A stretch of 64,000 bases of DNA from Zygaena filipendulae. Lineage: Eukaryota; Arthropoda; Insecta; Lepidoptera; Zygaenidae. The stretch's first letter is position 1, and each line of letters begins with the position of its first letter. The notes under the pieces are model-generated. The model ran no database searches, was not told the DNA's origin, and was given only the letters and a program-made list of their open reading frames with translations. The stretch is from positions 2,262,001 through 2,326,000 of the forward strand of contig OU015650.1 in the NCBI GenBank assembly GCA_907165275.2, read 5' to 3'. Below, one piece after another: positions 32,801-42,972 of the stretch. The position numbers and the translations under genes are program-made.

Positions 32801-35800
32801 ACAAAATGGCGCTATACTTTTAAAACACAATTTACTCAAAATTTCTCCAGTGTGGGTTAACACACTATTGCTTATCTATGTCCAAATAATTGACGTCAAA
32901 AAGAGCCATATTATGGGCCAAATTTGAATAAACGATTTGACTTTGACTTTGGATGGACCCGTATTTTTTGCTTTTTCAAATTATTGAAAAAATAATAAGA
33001 TAAAACGCATTAAAGTTTAGGTGTGGGGGCTCTTGGCGTTACGCGACATTTCGACTCAATGTATCTTCGTTATTTTTTCATTATGTAAAAAATAAATAAA
33101 AAATACCTGTCCAATATTTTTGACAAGACGGACTAAAAACTAAAATTTGGTTGACAAGCCCAATGTGGGTGTCCAAGCAAAAAGGGTCCAGCAGTGGAGT
33201 ATTGAGTTTAGACTGGAAAAATATTCAAAAACTGGCACATATATTATAATATAAACTAGCTGTGCCCCGCGGTTTCACCCGCGTGAGTTTCGGAATTCCC
33301 GCAGGGGGATGAAAAATAGATGTTGTCCGATTCTCAGACCTACCCAATATGCACACAAAATTTCATGAGAATCGGGAAAGCCGTTTCGGAGGAGTTTAAC
33401 CACAAACACCGCGACACAAGAATTTTATATATTAGATGTATATCATAATCCTACTAATATTATAAATGTGAAAGTGTGGATGTTTGTTACTCAATCACGG
33501 CTGAACGGATTTGGATGAAATTTCGCATGCACATTGTCAGGGTACAGGGTACAGAGGACATAGGGCACTTTTTATCCCGGGATTCCCGCGGGAACTCCGA
33601 AATTACCGCGGGCACAGCTATTGTTAGTCATTCATAATAATCATCATACAAATGATTGCGAAAAAATAATTTAAACAACTTTAAAACTGCCAGTAATGGC
33701 TGTTTTTTGCACTTTTTAAGTTTAAGTCAGCACATCGGCCATATTGTTTTAATTGTAAAGAAATCACGCTCCGTGACTGATAATAATCAACTTTGAAGCA
33801 TTTTTACGTATCCATTAATAACATTCGTTACTATATTTATTTTTACGACGTTTCATTATAATAATCTTGACAAATTAATGACGTTTGTACTTGAACTACG
33901 AATTTTATCAATAAATAAGTAAAATTAGATACGATTATAATTTATAATATTCAAGCAATCAATCACTTCACGAACCAATCAACACACAAGATAAAACACC
34001 GATTAATTTTATATACGACAATTTCGACTTTGAACCGCAAACAATACAAGAGTAACATATTATATGAATCTGAATAATCCGGGAGTTTGTTTGTTGGTAT
34101 ACTTTATTGTAACATATCATTTATAACAAGGATGATAAGTATATTTATGTACAGAGACGGACTTATTCCAGTCAATTTTAGAGTGATCAAAAGGATTTGT
34201 AGTAAATATCGATGGGAGAAGAGACAGTGGGAAAAAGGGGGTAGTGATCAAATAGAAATAAATAATTATACAACGTACGTAACGTAATGAATTAACCAAA
34301 AACCTGATACACCCCATTCAAGAAAATAAACAATAATGTGATAAAAATTTTTGTCGTAAAAATTAATAGTTTAAGTTATTCAACATTAGTTTGGAGGTGA
34401 CCGATCTACGAAATTCCAAGCGCTACGCCCGCGCCTACCGCTTCGATTTTTTTTGCTGCGGGCGGCGTACGCGCTAATTATTGTATTATAAATAATTTAG
34501 ACATGGGCTCGTAAAAATTAAAAAATATAACCTATATTAAAACATGGCGCGATCGATTTGTTAGTATATTCTGAACCAACTACTTTCTAGTTTTCAGTTA
34601 ATTCATTAACACGTTGTATAATTAATTATTTACAAAACTGATAAAAAGTGTTTTCTATAATAGAGTAGTATTCGATTTCGTCCTAACGTTTTTGGTTCGA
34701 TTCGATTTCATTAAAACTGAGCGCGTAAAAAACCAACGCGCTGAAGAATCTCTTTGTATTGTCGCCGATGTGCCGACGGCTCCTATCTAAAGTTTATTTA
34801 CTCGTGTAAACCCGGGTTTCTTGTCAAGATTTCGCTCTGTGATTTATCAGTGTTTCTTTGTGTATATTTTTACTAGTTACATTTTAAGCATGAGTCATCG
34901 TGGGCTTGAATAGTAATTTATACAAGCAAAAAATACGTATCTATTATTTTTTGTTATCTACCTGACAGACTTGCATAAGTATTTAGAATTTCATACCCCA
35001 TCATCATATCTATTATTTTAATTGTGTAAATGTCAAAAAGAGTAATACATAGCAATAAGTATTTTTTAACTTATTAAAAAAATCATTAAACATGTACCTT
35101 CTTTAAAAAAATTGAATTTAGGTTTTCATACCCAATCGGTAACTATACATAATAGTATGTGGGCATCCAAGCAAAAAAGTACCAGTAGTGGGTTATTAAG
35201 TTAAGACTCTTTCTAAAACGGAATTTTGTATTGCGGTTGCGCTACAAGCCGAGTGACTTCACTAGGACTGTAGCGCTTTCTTTGTCTAACTTGAACTTTT
35301 AAAGAGTCGTATCTCTGAAAGTATAAAAGATATTTGTAAAAAAATAATGCTATTATACTACTAATACATAAAGGTTTATAAAATAATAATAAAAAATAAA
35401 TACTAAAATACAATTTTTCTACAATAGGAATTGTAGAAAAATAGGAATTGTACAATTTTTCTACAATAGGAATTGTAGAAAAATTGAGTATTTATTTAAT
35501 AATCTACCTCTAATAAACCTCTTATATCGCGGAAACTAAATGGCGACAACTGGTATCCTTTTTGCTTGGACGCCCACATATTGTAACTTTCTATACGTCA
35601 TAAGGGCCAAGTTTGTATAAAATAAATGTGGACTTCGCCTCGGTCTCACCTCGAGCACCTGCGAGTTCTTCATGAGCATATTCTCGCGCGGGACGCGCAC
35701 GCGGTCGAAGCCGAGGAAGCCGTTGTTGGTGCCGTTCATGCCGAGCTTGGCGCCGATCTCGCCGATCCTGATGCCCGGCAGCGGCGCGTGCGTCTCCTCG

Positions 35801-38800
35801 TCGCGCAGCTGCACCACGAACGCGTGGATGCCGCGGCGCTGGCCTTGAGTGTACAGCTGCGCCATCACCACGCTGTAGTTCGCCGTGTGCGCCACTGTGC
35901 ACCAAAGAATCTTTACTATCTATACTATAATAAAAGAGTAGAATCCGCGATTCTGTACATTGAACATTTATTTTTACCTAAAATTGAGAGGGGTGATAAA
36001 AGAAGAGTAACAACGCCCAAAAAAAAAGTATTTAAAATTCTTTTCTGTCTGTCTGTCTGTTCCCGATAATCTCCGTATCTACTGAATGGATTGTCATGCG
36101 GTTTTTACAGGTAGATTAAGCTTAGCCTGGAGCTACATATAGACTTTGTTTCATCAAGATAGGATGTAGGGCAAAAAAGTTATCATCATTTAAAAACTTT
36201 TTCGCGAAGTGACAGTTTTAAGACTTGAAGAACTATCCTATCTTTTAAGTTGGACCATATTATAAATGGTTACAAAGTTTTATCATAATCCGTTCAGTAG
36301 TTCCGGGAGTCCATCGCGGACAAACAACGTGATTTATACATATGTATATGTAAAGAAAAATATTATAATTTTCCTTTATTTAAACTCCCGCGTGTCACCG
36401 TGGTGATAATTTATGAGCGTAATCTGTGGTCGAATTATAGTCTGTGAAGAATCTACCTGCTGTTAAAATAGTAATTTTCATTATAAGTTTCACTAATTAA
36501 AAACGGTGATTTAGGAATCGACATTCCAATTAAGAAACATTAAATGTCGTTTCTTTCCTTACAGGTAAGGTTTTATTGTTTGTAGACATTTACATTTGGT
36601 TAATTACTTTGGTAAAGTAAACAAAATAAATCTTTCCTTACAGAGAAACTCAATTGTGTTTTGATTGACTTGTCGCCCAAATCGCCACAAACTATCATTA
36701 TATATTATATATTAAGATTTCGATTTATTTGAATTTTTTATTTTTGTATTTTTTATTTTATGTTATGTTACTAACGGTGTATACTTTCAACCCTGTAAAT
36801 ATTTGCAGTTAATTTTACCACATCTTATATAGGTAGTGCAACTCACATCCGCCAGGCCACCACTTGTAGGAGGTGAGCGTGGGGCTGTGCAGCACGAACT
36901 GGCGCGTGCTCGCGTCGTACGTGGCCGTCGTCTCCAGCCCGCGGATGAACGTGCCGTGACCGAGCTCCGTCTACAACACAGTGGTTAATATGTATTATGT
37001 AATAGGTAATTAGGTAGATCAATATCACAACATCACACACTACAACAAATAATAATAAAAATAATTACACTTCACTACACACAGATCCACTTGATCCCAC
37101 ACTAAACTCTAGGGCGCCTAAGCTTGTGTCGTGGAAACCAATTAAACATGGTATATAAACACGAGCAGACTGGAAAGTGAAACGTAGGGTACTTGCATGA
37201 ATTTTTTTTTCCAGTCTATTTTAAAGATATATGGCCTATTTAAACTAAGCAAGTAAAAGAAAAAAATATATGCATAAATTAATTAAATAGAGCGTTTTAA
37301 AATTCCCATTTTTGACTTTACCGCCGAAACGCGGAATGACGTCACTACTTAAAAATTACGCCTTATTAATCTGTGATAGAGATGTCACTGTCGTATTGAC
37401 AGGGTCATGTGACACTGACAGACAGATAACTTCAATATCCAAAAGCGAAATTAAGGTTGAACTGTGTCGAGTTACTTCCAAAAGTTCCAGTAAAGAATCG
37501 AAATCATCTTACCGATGCATTTTAAAGTGAAAAACTTCAGAAAATGGAAAATATGTGTGGACTGTAAGCACTTAGTTTCTTTTGCCTATCCTGAGAGAGG
37601 TTAATGATTCCTAAAAAAATAAAAGTGACGTAATGTGTTAAGCGTGGCTGTGATTGGTGTTTCGTTTCGACTCATAATAACTAATAACTCTATAATAATC
37701 TATAATAACTCAAAACGAATAAAAGAAATTATTATTATTATTATAACTTTTTGTTTCACAAAATTAAAAGTTGAATATTTTGGAAACTATTGATAATTTT
37801 TTAGTAAATCTTTCACGGTGATGCTTTTCTAAGGCTCTATTTTTGAAATATTGACACATTTTGTTATTATGAATTTTATGCAAGTACCCTATTATCACAC
37901 AAAGTTCACCGAATCGAATCTGAAACCTCTGATTATTGGGTAGGACGAACCTGAGCATAAGTGCCGATGATGTTGCAACTGAAGGCTCTCCCTATCCAGT
38001 AGGCTTGCTGCTCCACTGTGGCCTGCCCCATGAGGGTCGGTATGAACATCACATAATGAACAGTTAGGGGACAGCCGTCCTGAAGGATGGCCGAGCCTAA
38101 GGTACCGCCAAGCACCTCCCTGATGGACAATTATAATAAGTAATACCATTTAAAAATAAACGTATTTCATCGCATGACCATATATTTGTTTAAAATGGAA
38201 AGCAAGCAATTAGTGTTTATTTTATTGGGATATTATGGGAAAATTTGAGACTAGTCTTTCCAGGGTATGCAAATTCTTTATTTATTAGCTGTTCTCCGTG
38301 GTTTCACCCACATTATTTTCGGAGTCCTCGCGGGAATTCCAGTATTAAAAGTACCCTTTACAACGTGTATACAACTTTATATATAATGATCAGTTGAGTA
38401 GCTAAGACGTGAAAGCGCAACAACCAAACAAACTAAGTCACATTTGCTTTTATAACATTAAGGATAAAAGATGTCATGAATTTTTGCTCACGAGAGAGAT
38501 CACACTGTGCAACAAAGAGCTTCAGTTCTTCTGTCGTGCAAGGTATCGTCCGTAAATGAGGTATTGTGAGAAGCAAAAAAACCTATTTAGTATTATTTTT
38601 TTGGCTTTATTTTGTGCGAAAGTACGAATTTTCTACATTAATTATAAATAAAATTGTCAATTTTTCAAAGTATATCAACTTCAATTCAAATATGGTACAA
38701 TGTATGGAGATAACTGTGTTTAGAGATATTCACCTATAGTTTTCCATGCCTGTGTTTTCTTCCTCCTGCAATCTCCTGATGAACTTGAACAGTTGGCAAG

Positions 38801-40557
38801 ACTTCTTGATGGCCAGCTCATACTTCTCTTTATGACTCAGGTACTCAGCCGGCACCTCTTCAATGTGGATACCCTCAGCAAGGAGCATCTCCTCTGAATA
38901 ATACGAAATAGTTTAAACTCCAAACTGACATGAAGCTTACTTAATAACTTAATATAATATATTATGAAGTCATTGGTTTAATAGACGTCAGGGACAAGAC
39001 AAACAATAGACAGTTTCGGTCTATTTGACTGTGGTCATACTTATCAAAATGGTTTTAATTTTTGAATTTTTTTTTGTCGGAATAAATTTTGTAGTACCTT
39101 GCAGACAACAAGAGTGTTTGGGCATTGAAGATTAAACAGACAGATGTCATCACTACATAATATGTTTGTCTGTCTGTCTATTCCTGATAAACTCAAAAAC
39201 TACTGTATAGAATTTAATGTGATTTTCAGCAATAGATGATGATTTCAGAGAAAGGTTTATAGGTATAGTTAATCCTGGAATTCCCGCCGGAGCTCCGCAA
39301 TTGCCGTAAGTGAAACCGTGGGGGACGGCTAGTGTTATAATATGTACTAATACAGATGCAATACTAATAAATATGACATTACATTATACATTATGAACAA
39401 ACGCAGATAAGAGGCTGTATGTGCAGTTGCATTAATTATACAATATTTAATACCTATTTTAACTCTTCAAAATTTACTTAAAATCATTTTTCAGTTACTA
39501 AATATTTAATTTAAAAGTCAGCCTTAGTTTCACAAAAATATGAGTTGTGCCAATTTCAAACTTTAATTGTAAAATTGTTTATGTGTGATAGCTAAGCTAG
39601 CCTATATTCAAACATCACACACAAAACAGCTTCTTCAGAATACATTCCATATATCATGGTGCCAAATTTCATTAAAATCTATCCAGCCATTTATATTTAA
39701 TGTGTAATATAGTGACTGCACAAACATCAAACCCTCAACAATATTAGTAGTAAGACTTTTTTTATGAATGAAGTAGTAGTTCAACTATTCGAAGTTAATA
39801 TTGACAATTTTAACTCCTATACATACAACAACAACAACAATAAATAATCATATTTTATTGTTATTTCATACACATATTAAATTAAATTTATTGCTTGCTT
39901 AATTTTTCTTTCTTTTTATTAGTTTGTGTTTTCCAATTTAAAGCGTGGTCATTATCTAGTTCAGAACAAAGGTCAATTAATAAGTAAAATACTATTTACT
40001 TATTAATAAGCAAAGTCATCTCAAACATACAGCCTGCAGACCATGAGTCATTAAGTAGCTTGTGGTCCATGACCAGATTAAATACTTAAGGTTTTACTAA
40101 AGATTTTCACTTACCTACTCAAACTGAAATTTACCTAAATCCATAAATAAAAATTTTTAAATTGAGTAAGGCATAATGTAGGTAATCACTTTTTTGCTAA
40201 ACGCAGTAATTATTAATTACTAGCTGTGCCCCGCGGTTTCACCCGTGGTATATTCGGAGTTCCCGCGGGAATTCTGGGATAAAAAGTACTCTATGTCCTT
40301 CTCTGTACCCCTGACAATGTGCATGCCAAATTTCATCCAAATCCGTTCAGCCGCTTTTGCGTGATTGAGTAACAAACATCCACGCATCCACACTTTCACA
40401 TTTATAATATTAGTAGGATTAGGTACCTACCTCTCTTCCTCCTTTCCTTTGTTTTTTCTGCGCTTCCATCGATCAAATTCGTAAGCTCAGTCACATTAAA
40501 AGTACATTTACGCCTCTCTTTAAGTAAATCCGGGTTAATTTTAACCGATTCCGACAT
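26824..40557 (-). CDS. Peroxisomal acyl-CoA oxidase, gene A (13 exons)
   Basis: A flavoenzyme that oxidises fatty acyl-CoA to trans-2-enoyl-CoA, passing electrons to oxygen to give hydrogen peroxide: the first step of peroxisomal beta-oxidation. Model: 40557-40431, 38893-38734, 38119-37951, 36970-36847, 35894-35650, 32492-32332, 31678-31516, 30757-30567, 30270-30109, 29377-29272, 28402-28250, 27364-27248, 26967-26824; 673 residues, normal for ACOX. The N-terminal domain has [28 protein letters not shown] (about 153) and [18 protein letters not shown] are the flavin/substrate region. [17 protein letters not shown] (about 432-447) carries the catalytic glutamate motif. The C-terminus is GKL, a weak peroxisome-targeting-1-like tripeptide. 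Exons 4-13 are very GC-rich, and introns 7, 9 and 10 are full of minisatellites. Confidence 0.93.
26995..27136 (+). repeat. Short interspersed repeat K in ACOX-A intron 12
   Basis: A fragment ends ACCGCGGGTAAAACCGCGGGGAACAGCTAGT. It is followed by a (GA)n run at about 27187-27207. Confidence 0.6.
27365..28249. other. ACOX-A intron 11
   Basis: 885 bp of AT-rich sequence with short homopolymers. I see no clear repeat family or gene. Confidence 0.5.
28403..29095. repeat. Minisatellite of ATTAGTCGGGTGGATTA units in ACOX-A intron 10
   Basis: It starts at the exon 11 acceptor with four CGAGTGC copies (about 28406-28434). From about 28447 to 29090 come roughly 25 units of about 22-30 bp alternating GCATTAGTCGGGTGGATTAA, GCAGTAGTTTGGTGGATTAA and TTTTATCATTAGTCGGGTGG, with higher-order periodicity. 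Confidence 0.9.
29130..29218 (+). repeat. Short interspersed repeat K fragments
   Basis: A truncated head (TAGCTGTTCACCGCGGTTTC) is joined to a truncated tail (ACGCGGGTGCAACCGCG...TAGCTAGT) just before ACOX-A exon 10. Confidence 0.5.
29488..29735 (+). mobile_element. Partial MITE H
   Basis: Homologous to the right-hand part of 37187-37889: it shares GTGACGTAATGTGTTAAGCG, TTTTGGAAACTATTGA and the end CATGCAAGTACCC. The left end is not recognisable. Confidence 0.6.
29878..30102. repeat. GTGTCGTCTGTCGTGC minisatellite at ACOX-A exon 9 donor
   Basis: About 220 bp of short GC-rich units (GTGTCGTCTGTCGTGCGTGT and variants) run up to within a few bases of the exon 9 splice donor at 30108-30103. 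Confidence 0.85.
30312..30535 (-). repeat. tRNA-derived SINE, copy 1
   Basis: On the minus strand it begins GACGACCCGATTGGCGCAAT and shows a box-B-like GGTTCGATTCCCGGTGGAGG, i.e. tRNA-like A and B boxes. A body ending near CATGTTTGCTTGGTTTC-like sequence follows. It matches 57665-57940 and the split copy at 37060/37945. It sits in ACOX-A intron 8. Confidence 0.8.
30775..31515. repeat. GTAGTGATACAGTAAGTA minisatellite filling ACOX-A intron 7
   Basis: Units of about 25-33 bp (GTGGTGTAGTGATACAGTAAGTA and variants) occupy 30775-31100 and 31325-31510, reaching both splice sites of the intron. Unique AT-rich sequence at about 31130-31320 separates the two blocks. Confidence 0.88.
31746..31970. mobile_element. 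MITE D copy in ACOX-A intron 6
   Basis: Runs from AGTCCATCTTGTAAATTAAT through TGACGTCACG motifs to AATACGTGTCTATTATTT; the right tip is lost. A further fragment lies at about 32215-32300. Confidence 0.6.
32649..32883. mobile_element. MITE family E, copy 1 (GGAC...GTCC, 4-bp duplication)
   Basis: Inverted ends GGACGCAGATAAGCAATAAT and its counterpart ending CTTATCTATGTCC. The flanking 4-mers are AAAT on both sides. It lies in ACOX-A intron 5. Confidence 0.85.
32950..33134. mobile_element. MITE D copy in ACOX-A intron 5
   Basis: Inverted orientation relative to other copies. It ends CTGTCCAATATTTTTGACAA then GACGGACT and contains the internal AAACGCATTAAAGTTTAGG motif of the family. Confidence 0.6.
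33256..33620. repeat. Two K-type repeats in opposite orientation
   Basis: 33256-33433 starts TAGCTGTGCCCCGCGGTTTC (minus orientation). 33448-33620 starts TCCTACTAATATTATAAATG and ends in the ACCGCGGGCACAGCTA tail (plus orientation). Confidence 0.7.
33621..35649. other. Remainder of ACOX-A intron 5
   Basis: Mostly AT-rich with no gene seen. 34915-35010 holds a family D remnant. 35412-35484 holds a twice-repeated hairpin (TTTTTCTACAATAGGAATTG with its inverse). Confidence 0.45.
36100..36350. repeat. K-type repeat in ACOX-A intron 4
   Basis: Pieces share GACTTTGTTTCATCAAGAT and ACCATATTATAAATGGTTAC with other copies (46250 and 3840). The rest of the intron is AT-rich without recognised content. 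Confidence 0.45.
37060..37950 (-). repeat. tRNA-derived SINE split by MITE H
   Basis: The SINE body (CTTGTGTCGTGGAAACCAA) lies at about 37075-37186 and its tRNA-like head (GTTCACCGAATCGAATCTGA) at 37890-37945. Between them is the inserted element. The array ends at the exon 3 boundary. Confidence 0.65.
37187..37889. mobile_element. MITE family H inserted in a SINE
   Basis: About 700 bp with inverted ends GGGTACTTGCATGAATTTT and TTTTATGCAAGTACCC, flanked by TA. The right half matches 29488-29735. Confidence 0.7.
38285..38465 (-). repeat. K-type repeat in ACOX-A intron 2
   Basis: Begins TTAGCTGTTCTCCGTGGTTT and ends near CATTTGCTTTTATAACATTA. No other content is recognised in this intron. Confidence 0.5.
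39170..40421. repeat. ACOX-A intron 1 repeats
   Basis: A K fragment lies at 39170-39335 (tail GTGAAACCGTGGGGGACGGC). A full inverted copy at 40221-40421 (TAGCTGTGCCCCGCGGTTTC to TTATAATATTAGTAGGAT) ends 10 bp from the exon 1 donor. A family E-like fragment starts near 39397. The remainder is AT-rich. Confidence 0.6.
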
Positions 40558-41011
40558 TTTAATCAATTATAATGCAGATAAATCCGTAACGCGACGAGAC
40601 TGCAGCGAGTCTGCCGAGTGCTAGGGGTAACTGGCGAGTGGCGAGCGCTAAAATCGTCAAAGCACAGTAATTACAATTAACGCAACTCGCAGTAATTGTG
40701 ATTATATTATTATATCAGCAACACAAACAAAAACAACCGTACCTACTGTGAACTCGTTATTTTCGTTCTTATTGCGTACCGATCAAAACAAATTCTCATT
40801 TCTCACAAAGATCATTAGAACATCATTTTCAATTTAACTACGCGATAATAATAGATTTATCAGTTTTTTTTAGCATGTATTACGTAAGGTTAAAATATTA
40901 TAATACAAATTGGAAACTTATATGTAGGTCGAAACTTTCCATTTTCCACAAACTACTTAGAGATACTACCGTTTTTTTTTGTGAAGTTTAGAGGCGCGTT
41001 CCGCGGATTCG

Positions 41012-41436
41012 GTGTGCGTTCCGTGGATTCGCACGCATGTACACGTTCTGTGGCTTGGTGAAATTTTACTCTGACAGCTGTCAGAGCGTAGTTTCACCCG
41101 TTCCGTGGCTCAGAGTGCAGCAACCAAACAACCATCTCCGAAGCAGGTTAATTTTCACTCTGACAGCTATGTATTGTTTAAGAAGTGTCAAATTTTGCGC
41201 CAAAAACCGGATTCGTCGAAAAAGAAATCAATCGGAGTTCTTACGAACAAAGGGGAGGTGTTGTAGTCATAAAAAATAGTCTTATTTGTAATGATAGTTG
41301 AGAGAGAACAAATGGCGCCTGAAATTTCAAATATTTTGAGGTTATAAAAACAACTCGATCGTTCTGTGGCTTGGTTGCAACTCAAACGAGTGAAATATTA
41401 ACCGAAAAACTGCGCCCAAACCCACGGAACGCACAC
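41012..41436. mobile_element. MITE with GTGTGCGTTCCGTGG ends
   Basis: A 425-bp element with exact 15-bp inverted ends at 41012-41026 and 41422-41436. It is the first of three elements stacked in the gap between ACOX-A and RpL19. Confidence 0.7.
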
Positions 41437-41441
41437 TAGTG

Positions 41442-42857
41442 TTTACCCCTTTCGGGGAAGGCAGAAGGAAACTTATAACCAATTAATTATCCATATAGCC
41501 GATTCAGTGGTATATTTCTTCTTCTGAAGTTATTTATATCGAAATGCATTGGTGAGATGCATTTCGATGCTTTACCGGAACTTTTGGCAGCAAATCTTCA
41601 CAGTCGAACCTTAATAGGACGCTCTGTGGGAAGTTGTATAGTAAAACGAAAACCTCCCAACGAACGGCTATTTCATCTTATTTCATTGTTTCCGCACACT
41701 GTTCATCACTAATGGATCACTATTTTCCAACTGGACTTGGTTTTCCAATTTGTGTAACTTCATAACCCTCTTATGACCGGTTTACACTTCCATAAGTAGT
41801 AAGTAAGTTCAGCTTACCATCTTACTTAATTAATCGAAAAGTAGCCAGCAGCAACGTCCAATCGGTGAGCATCCATAAGTAAGTTCAACAATACATTTCT
41901 TCACTTAATTAAACGTCGGCCACCACGCGGCGCGCCGTCCACACGGCGGCAAGTAGTAAGTAATAAGTTGGTGGGGAGCGGGAGACGAAGGGGGCAGGTG
42001 TACGCGCTACTATCTTGTCCAAAAAATAGAAGAGGTACCTATCCTACGGCAAGCTGCTACTTAATCATTTACTTACTTGCCAGCCGGCATTCACACGTGT
42101 TTTTTTACTTACTAACTAACTTACTACATAGGGAAGTGTAAACCGGCCATTACTTGTCAGTTGTCACTGTGTGTTGTGACCTCGTTGTGACTTGTCAACA
42201 GCTGTCGCTTGTCAATAAATTGTATTTTTTTTCTTTTAATTATATGAACTTTCGCATAATATTATTATTATTTTTTGGCGGGATTTTAGCAGGAATGGAC
42301 GTCAATTTTATTTTTTTGTTATACAAATTACCTAATTTATAGTGGTTAATATTGTCTGAATGTGGTGGATTTTTCATAATAGTGATCCATTAGTGATGAA
42401 GAGCGTGCGGCAACGGTGAAATAAAATGAAATGGGGCGTTCGTCGGGAGTTGTCGTTTTACTCTACAACTTACGACAGAGGGTCCTTGTTGGTTTTTTAA
42501 CTTTTAGATAACGGAACGTGTAACTTAGACTAATGCGTTCAACGGAACAAAAAAAAATATTGCAAAGTCATGATTGATTGTTAAAAAAACAAGAAAAAAG
42601 ATTTTGCTTGAAATAAAAAAGAACGTTTTTAATTTTGTTAGATATGTATGAATCTGAAAATCATTATTCATAACACCCCTCGATATCTACAACAGTCCTA
42701 TTAAAGTTCAATCGTAAATATTTGCTGCCAAAAGTTCCGGTAAAGCATCAAAATGCATCTCACCAATGCATTTCGATGTAAATAACTTCAGAAGAAGAAA
42801 AATACTACTGAATTGGCTGTATGGAATTAGCTATTTTTGCCCTCCCCATTGGGGTAA
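41442..42857. mobile_element. Element F, split by nested MITE G
   Basis: Inverted ends TTTACCCCTTTCGGGGAAGG and CCCTCCCCATTGGGGTAAA. The arms are long and share TGCATTGGTGAGATGCATTTCGATG (inverted near 42745-42770) and GACGCTCTGTGGGAAGTTGT. Another arm is at 25927-26160. The centre holds an inserted element at 41774-42149. Confidence 0.7.
41774..42149. mobile_element. MITE family G with TTA target duplication
   Basis: Inverted ends TGACCGGTTTACACTTCC and GGAAGTGTAAACCGGCCA, with TTA on both sides (41771-41773 and 42150-42152). TWA duplications are typical of PIF/Harbinger elements. The internal sequence is rich in AAGTAAGT motifs. Confidence 0.8.
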
Positions 42858-42972
42858 ATTTAATAAAAAAAATCTTTATAATCCATAGACTATAACCTCT
42901 ATAGATTTCAAACATCCTCATTGTTCGCCGCCATATTTTTCTTCCTTGAGTGGTGGATTTCGTCGTGTCAAG

